A stretch of 64,000 bases of DNA from Streptomyces sp. WZ.A104 (GTDB lineage: Bacteria; Actinomycetota; Actinomycetes; Streptomycetales; Streptomycetaceae): the NCBI RefSeq assembly GCF_002382885.1, contig NZ_NWVL01000017.1, positions 1 through 64,000 of the forward strand. The letters run 5' to 3'. Below are positions 60,991-64,000 of this stretch, piece by piece. The position numbers were made by a program, and so were the translations under genes. Each line of letters begins with the position of its first letter. Position 1 is the stretch's first letter. The notes below the pieces were generated by a model. The model searched no databases. It was given only the letters and a program-made list of their open reading frames with translations, and had not been told where the DNA came from.

Positions 60991-61056
60991 ATATGCCCCG
61001 TCAACCCCTGGGACACCGCGATTTTCCGCGCCTGAGATGGGTGCGGGAGGTGGTGT

Positions 61057-61070
61057 ATGTTAACGCTCAT
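61057..61070. promoter_or_regulatory. Second LacI-type operator-like site
   Basis: ATGTTAACGCTCAT (61057-61070) combines the left half of the araB-side operator (TGTTA) with the right half of the 60979 site (GCTCA) about a CG centre, so it looks like an intermediate-affinity site for the same regulator, closer to lacI. Confidence 0.55.
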
Positions 61071-61241
61071 TGTTCAGTGCGCCTGAGGGTCAAAAGGCTC
61101 GGAGCGCCTCGCATCCGGATTCCGGCGGACGCGGGGAGGGGGCGCTGGCTGTCGGCCCCCAGCCTGGTTAAGGTTCAAGGTGGCGCGTCCCTGCGTGGTC
61201 CCTCACAGGTGTCGGGCAGGCGGAAACGGCGGAGTCAGGAG

Positions 61242-62273
61242 ATGCAGGTGGAGGACGCCTCGGCGGCTGCCCGGGTACGCGAACCGGCGATGACGGATGT
61301 GGCGCGGCTTGCCGGGGTCTCCCACCAGACGGTCTCCCGCGTCCTCAACGGGCACCCCAATGTCCGGGAGCAGACGCGGCTGAGAGTGCGTGCCGCGATC
61401 ACTGAGCTGGGATACCGGCCCAACCGTGCCGCGCGCACCCTGGTGACCGGCCGGTCCCAGCAGATCGGCGTGGTGGCGCAGAACTCGACCCTGTACGGGC
61501 CCACCTCGATGCTGGCCGCCTTCGAGCTGGCCGCCGCGGCCCAGGGCTTCGCGGTGAGCGTGCGACGGGTGCGCGTCCTTGACCGCTCCTCCATCGCCGC
61601 GGCGGTGGAACACCACCGCGACCAGCGGGTCGCCGGCATTGTGGTCATCGCTCCCACCGCGTCCGCCGACGAGGCGCTGGCGGAGATTCCGGCCGATGTT
61701 CCGCTCGTGGCCGTCGACGGGGACCCCGACCGGGGCGGAGCGCTGGTCACGGTCGACCAGGAGGCGGGAGCCTTCGCCGCCACCCGGCACCTGCTGGACG
61801 CGGGGCACCAGACCGTGTGGCACATCTCGGGTCCGCCGGACTGGTTCGACGCCGCGGGCCGGGTGCGCGGATGGCGGCGTGCTCTGCGGGAGGCCGGTGC
61901 GGAGATTCCCCCCGTCAGTTCCGCGGACTGGAGCGCCTCCTCCGGCTACCGCGCGGGTCAGATGCTGGCCCGCATGCCGGATGTGACCGCGGTGTTCGCG
62001 GCCAACGACCACCTGGCCCTCGGTGCCATCCGCGCGATGGCCGAGCGGGGCCGTTGCGTCCCGGGTGACGTGAGCATCGTCGGTTTCGACGACGTGCCCG
62101 AGGCCGAGTTCTTCTCGCCCCCGTTGACCACGGTGCGTCCGGACTTCGACGGGGTGGCCACCGAGACCCTCAGCCTTCTGCTGGCCCGGATCGAGGGCGA
62201 GTCAGGGCCTTCGCTGCGCACCCTCAACCCCACGCTCATCCCGCGGGAGAGCGTCGCGGTTCCGCGCGGCTGA
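61242..62273 (+). CDS. LacI-family transcriptional regulator of the sugar locus
   Basis: A 343-aa regulator. The LacI HTH and hinge read MTDVARLAGVSHQTVSRVLNGH followed by PNVREQTRLRVRAAITELGYRPN (residues about 17-61), then a Peripla_BP_3 effector domain with VGVVAQNSTLYGPTS-like start, GGALVTVDQEAGAFAATRHLLDAGHQ and the C-terminal VSIVGFDDVPEAEFFSPPLTTV. It diverges from the importer operon and precedes the ribulokinase gene. ATG 61242 has GGAG seven bases upstream; ATG 61290 is an alternative. Operators with matching half-sites occur in both control regions, so it probably represses both units until the sugar binds. An AraR-like role is inferred. Confidence 0.92.
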   Translation: MQVEDASAAARVREPAMTDVARLAGVSHQTVSRVLNGHPNVREQTRLRVRAAITELGYRPNRAARTLVTGRSQQIGVVAQNSTLYGPTSMLAAFELAAAAQGFAVSVRRVRVLDRSSIAAAVEHHRDQRVAGIVVIAPTASADEALAEIPADVPLVAVDGDPDRGGALVTVDQEAGAFAATRHLLDAGHQTVWHISGPPDWFDAAGRVRGWRRALREAGAEIPPVSSADWSASSGYRAGQMLARMPDVTAVFAANDHLALGAIRAMAERGRCVPGDVSIVGFDDVPEAEFFSPPLTTVRPDFDGVATETLSLLLARIEGESGPSLRTLNPTLIPRESVAVPRG

Positions 62274-62360
62274 GCCACGCCCTCGGCCGATCCCCCGAAT
62301 CCGTACCTGAGCCTTACCTGAGCACGCTCACATGCTGAGCCTTTCCTGTCGGCGGATGTC

Positions 62361-62388
62361 TTGACGGTCGGATTGTTAGCGATAACAC
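62361..62388 (+). promoter_or_regulatory. Promoter with embedded LacI-family operator upstream of araB
   Basis: TTGACG (62361-62366) and TAACAC (62383-62388) form a -35/-10 pair with 16-base spacing; between and overlapping them lies TGTTAGC-GATAACA (62374-62387), a 14-bp near-palindrome of the LacI/AraR class. Binding there would block RNA polymerase. The ribulokinase start is 38 bases downstream. Confidence 0.7.
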
Positions 62389-62425
62389 TTCGGGTGTCCT
62401 TCGGCGAACGATCAAAGGTGGCTTC

Positions 62426-64000
62426 ATGGCCGACGAACCTGACTCCCTCGTAGTCGGTGTCGACTACGGCACGCTGTCCGGACGCGCCGTGGTGGTGCGG
62501 GTCCGGGACGGTGCCGAGCTGGGCACTGGTGTCCATGCCTACCGTCACGGCGTCATCGACCGGTCCCTGCCCGCGACGGGCCTCAGCTTGCCGGCCGACT
62601 GGGCGTTGCAGGTTCCCGAGGACTATCTCGACGTTCTGCGGATCGCCGTACCGACCGCGATCGCGGACGCCGGGGTCGATCCAGCTCGTGTGATCGGTAT
62701 CGGGACCGACTTCACCGCCTGCACGATGGTGCCGACCACCGGGGACGGAACCCCGCTGTGCGACCTGCCTGAACTCGCCGGGAATCCGCACGCGTACGTC
62801 AAGCTCTGGCGCCACCACGCCGCCCAGCCGCAGGCCGACCGCATCAATGCCCTGGCGCGGGCGCGCGGGGAGAAGTGGCTGCCGCGGTACGGAGGACTGA
62901 TCTCCTCGGAGTGGGAGTTCGCCAAGGCGCTGCAGATGCTGGAGGAGGCGCCCGAGGCGTACGCCGCCATGGACCGGTGGGTGGAGGCCGCCGACTGGAT
63001 CGTCTGGCGGCTCACCGGGGCGTACGTACGCAATGCCTGCAGCGCCGGTTATAAGGGTATCCGCCAGGACGGCGAGTACCCCGCCGCGGACTTCCTCGCC
63101 GAACTGAACCCCGCCTTCGCCGACTTCGTGACGGAGAAGCTGGATCAGCCCATCGGCCGGCTCGGCGACCGGGCCGGCGGTCTGAGCGCCGAGGCCGCGG
63201 CCTGGACCGGGCTGCCGGAGGGCATCGCGGTCGCCGTCGGAAACGTCGACGCACATGTCACCGCCCCGGCTGCCGGGGCCGTGGAGCCCGGCCAGCTGGT
63301 GGCGATCATGGGCACATCCACCTGCCACGTCCTCAACGGCGACACCTTGCGCGAGGTCCCCGGCATGTGCGGCGTGGTCGACGGCGGCATCGTCGACGGG
63401 CTGTGGGGCTACGAGGCCGGACAGAGCGGAGTGGGGGACATCTTCGCCTGGTACGTCGACCACCAGGTCCCCGAGGGCTACTACGCACAGGCTCGGGAAC
63501 GCGGCCTGTCCGTCCATGAACTGCTCACCGAACTGGCCGCGAACCAGAAGGTCGGTGAGCACGGTCTGATCGCCCTCGACTGGCACAGCGGCAATCGCTC
63601 GGTGCTGGTCGACCACGAGCTGTCGGGAATGGTTCTGGGGCAGACCCTCTCCACCCGGCCCGAGGACGTCTACCGTGCTCTGCTCGAGGCCACCGCGTTC
63701 GGCACGCGCACGATCGTGGAGACCTTCACCACCGCGGGCGTACCCGTCAACGAACTCATCATCGCCGGCGGCCTGGTGCGCAACCCGTTCCTGATGCAGC
63801 TCTACTCCGACGTCCTCGGCATGCCGCTGTCGATCATCCGCTCCGCCCAGGGGCCGGCCCTCGGGTCGGCGCTCCATGCGGCGGTGGCCGCGGGCGCGCA
63901 CCGCGATGTCCGAGCTGCCGCTGCCGCCATGGGCTCGGTCGACCGAGCCGTCTACCGGCCTCGCCCCGAGGAAGCCGCCGCCTACGACCGGCTCTTCGCC
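62426..64000 (+). CDS. araB: L-ribulokinase, partial at the window end
   Basis: 525 codons are present and the frame is open at the window edge; AraB proteins are usually about 560-570 aa, so nearly all is here. FGGY kinase motifs: VVGVDYGTLSGRAVVVRV (residues about 9-26, the AraB-specific GTLSGRA), IGTDFTACTMVPT, QGLAVAVGNVDAH-like VAVGNVDAHVTAPAAGAV, GTSTCHVLNG, LDWHSGNRSVLVD and the C-terminal IIAGGLVRNPFLMQLYSDVLGMP. It phosphorylates L-ribulose in L-arabinose catabolism; araD and araA probably follow outside the window. AAAGGTGG precedes the ATG. A LacI-type operator overlaps its promoter. Confidence 0.93.
   Translation, partial: MADEPDSLVVGVDYGTLSGRAVVVRVRDGAELGTGVHAYRHGVIDRSLPATGLSLPADWALQVPEDYLDVLRIAVPTAIADAGVDPARVIGIGTDFTACTMVPTTGDGTPLCDLPELAGNPHAYVKLWRHHAAQPQADRINALARARGEKWLPRYGGLISSEWEFAKALQMLEEAPEAYAAMDRWVEAADWIVWRLTGAYVRNACSAGYKGIRQDGEYPAADFLAELNPAFADFVTEKLDQPIGRLGDRAGGLSAEAAAWTGLPEGIAVAVGNVDAHVTAPAAGAVEPGQLVAIMGTSTCHVLNGDTLREVPGMCGVVDGGIVDGLWGYEAGQSGVGDIFAWYVDHQVPEGYYAQARERGLSVHELLTELAANQKVGEHGLIALDWHSGNRSVLVDHELSGMVLGQTLSTRPEDVYRALLEATAFGTRTIVETFTTAGVPVNELIIAGGLVRNPFLMQLYSDVLGMPLSIIRSAQGPALGSALHAAVAAGAHRDVRAAAAAMGSVDRAVYRPRPEEAAAYDRLFA

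Overview
The window is GC-rich, roughly 70-73 percent by eye, with strong GC bias at third codon positions. The gene families (MurT/GatD, CtaG, group-III PFK, DUF3516 helicase, Trypco1, urease with separate gamma, beta and alpha genes) point to a Streptomyces-like actinomycete chromosome. I saw no tRNA, rRNA, CRISPR array, intact transposase or phage genes.

Region by region. 0-5 kb: the 3' end of bioF, an HATPase anti-sigma-like protein, a divergent LysR/LysE pair, an NlpC/P60 secreted hydrolase behind a well-matched ydaO-type c-di-AMP riboswitch, and a ClpP paralogue without its catalytic His that diverges from a solo Phd/YefM antitoxin over a shared TGTAC/GTACA operator. 5.3-9.8 kb: complete urease operon ureABCFGD. 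9.8-19.5 kb: housekeeping genes (epimerase, PlsC acyltransferase, a 52-aa membrane protein, CtaG, PfkA, GatD-MurT, peptide deformylase), then a TetR/acyl-CoA dehydrogenase pair with operator-like palindromes, and a glutathione peroxidase. 19.5-33.7 kb: GNAT, ClC, DUF2252, a truncated DUF389-like remnant, a GH15 remnant, DUF6011, TesB, DUF3516 helicase, YdjM-like protein, ATP-dependent DNA ligase, type II NADH dehydrogenase, and a spermidine-synthase-like gene frameshifted in a C7 tract.

33.7-38.8 kb is the most interesting region. A compositionally distinct two-gene operon encodes a Trypco1 (CU044_2847-family) protein followed by a 1423-aa protein with a trypsin-like protease, an nSTAND1 NTPase, a transmembrane segment and a beta-propeller-like C terminus. 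This is the layout of a bacterial NLR-like, protease-effector conflict or immunity system.

38.8-50 kb: an asymmetric heterodimeric ABC exporter in which each subunit lacks complementary ATP-site motifs, a Tat-exported GH109/Gfo-Idh-MocA enzyme, a D-lactate-dehydrogenase-like FAD/Fe-S protein, and a MarR regulator divergent from a homodimer-type ABC exporter. 50-56.3 kb is a gene-decay belt: remnants of an unnamed gene, of ssu-type sulfonate utilisation genes and of a PaaK-like ligase. Intact genes among them are an MltG-like enzyme, a flavin monooxygenase, YjbQ and a probable 19-aa peptide gene. 56.3-64 kb: a ribose/galactofuranose-type sugar ABC operon transcribed leftward, and lacI plus an L-ribulokinase gene (running off the window) transcribed rightward, with LacI-family operators in both control regions. 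It is best read as an L-arabinose (or related sugar) uptake and catabolism locus.
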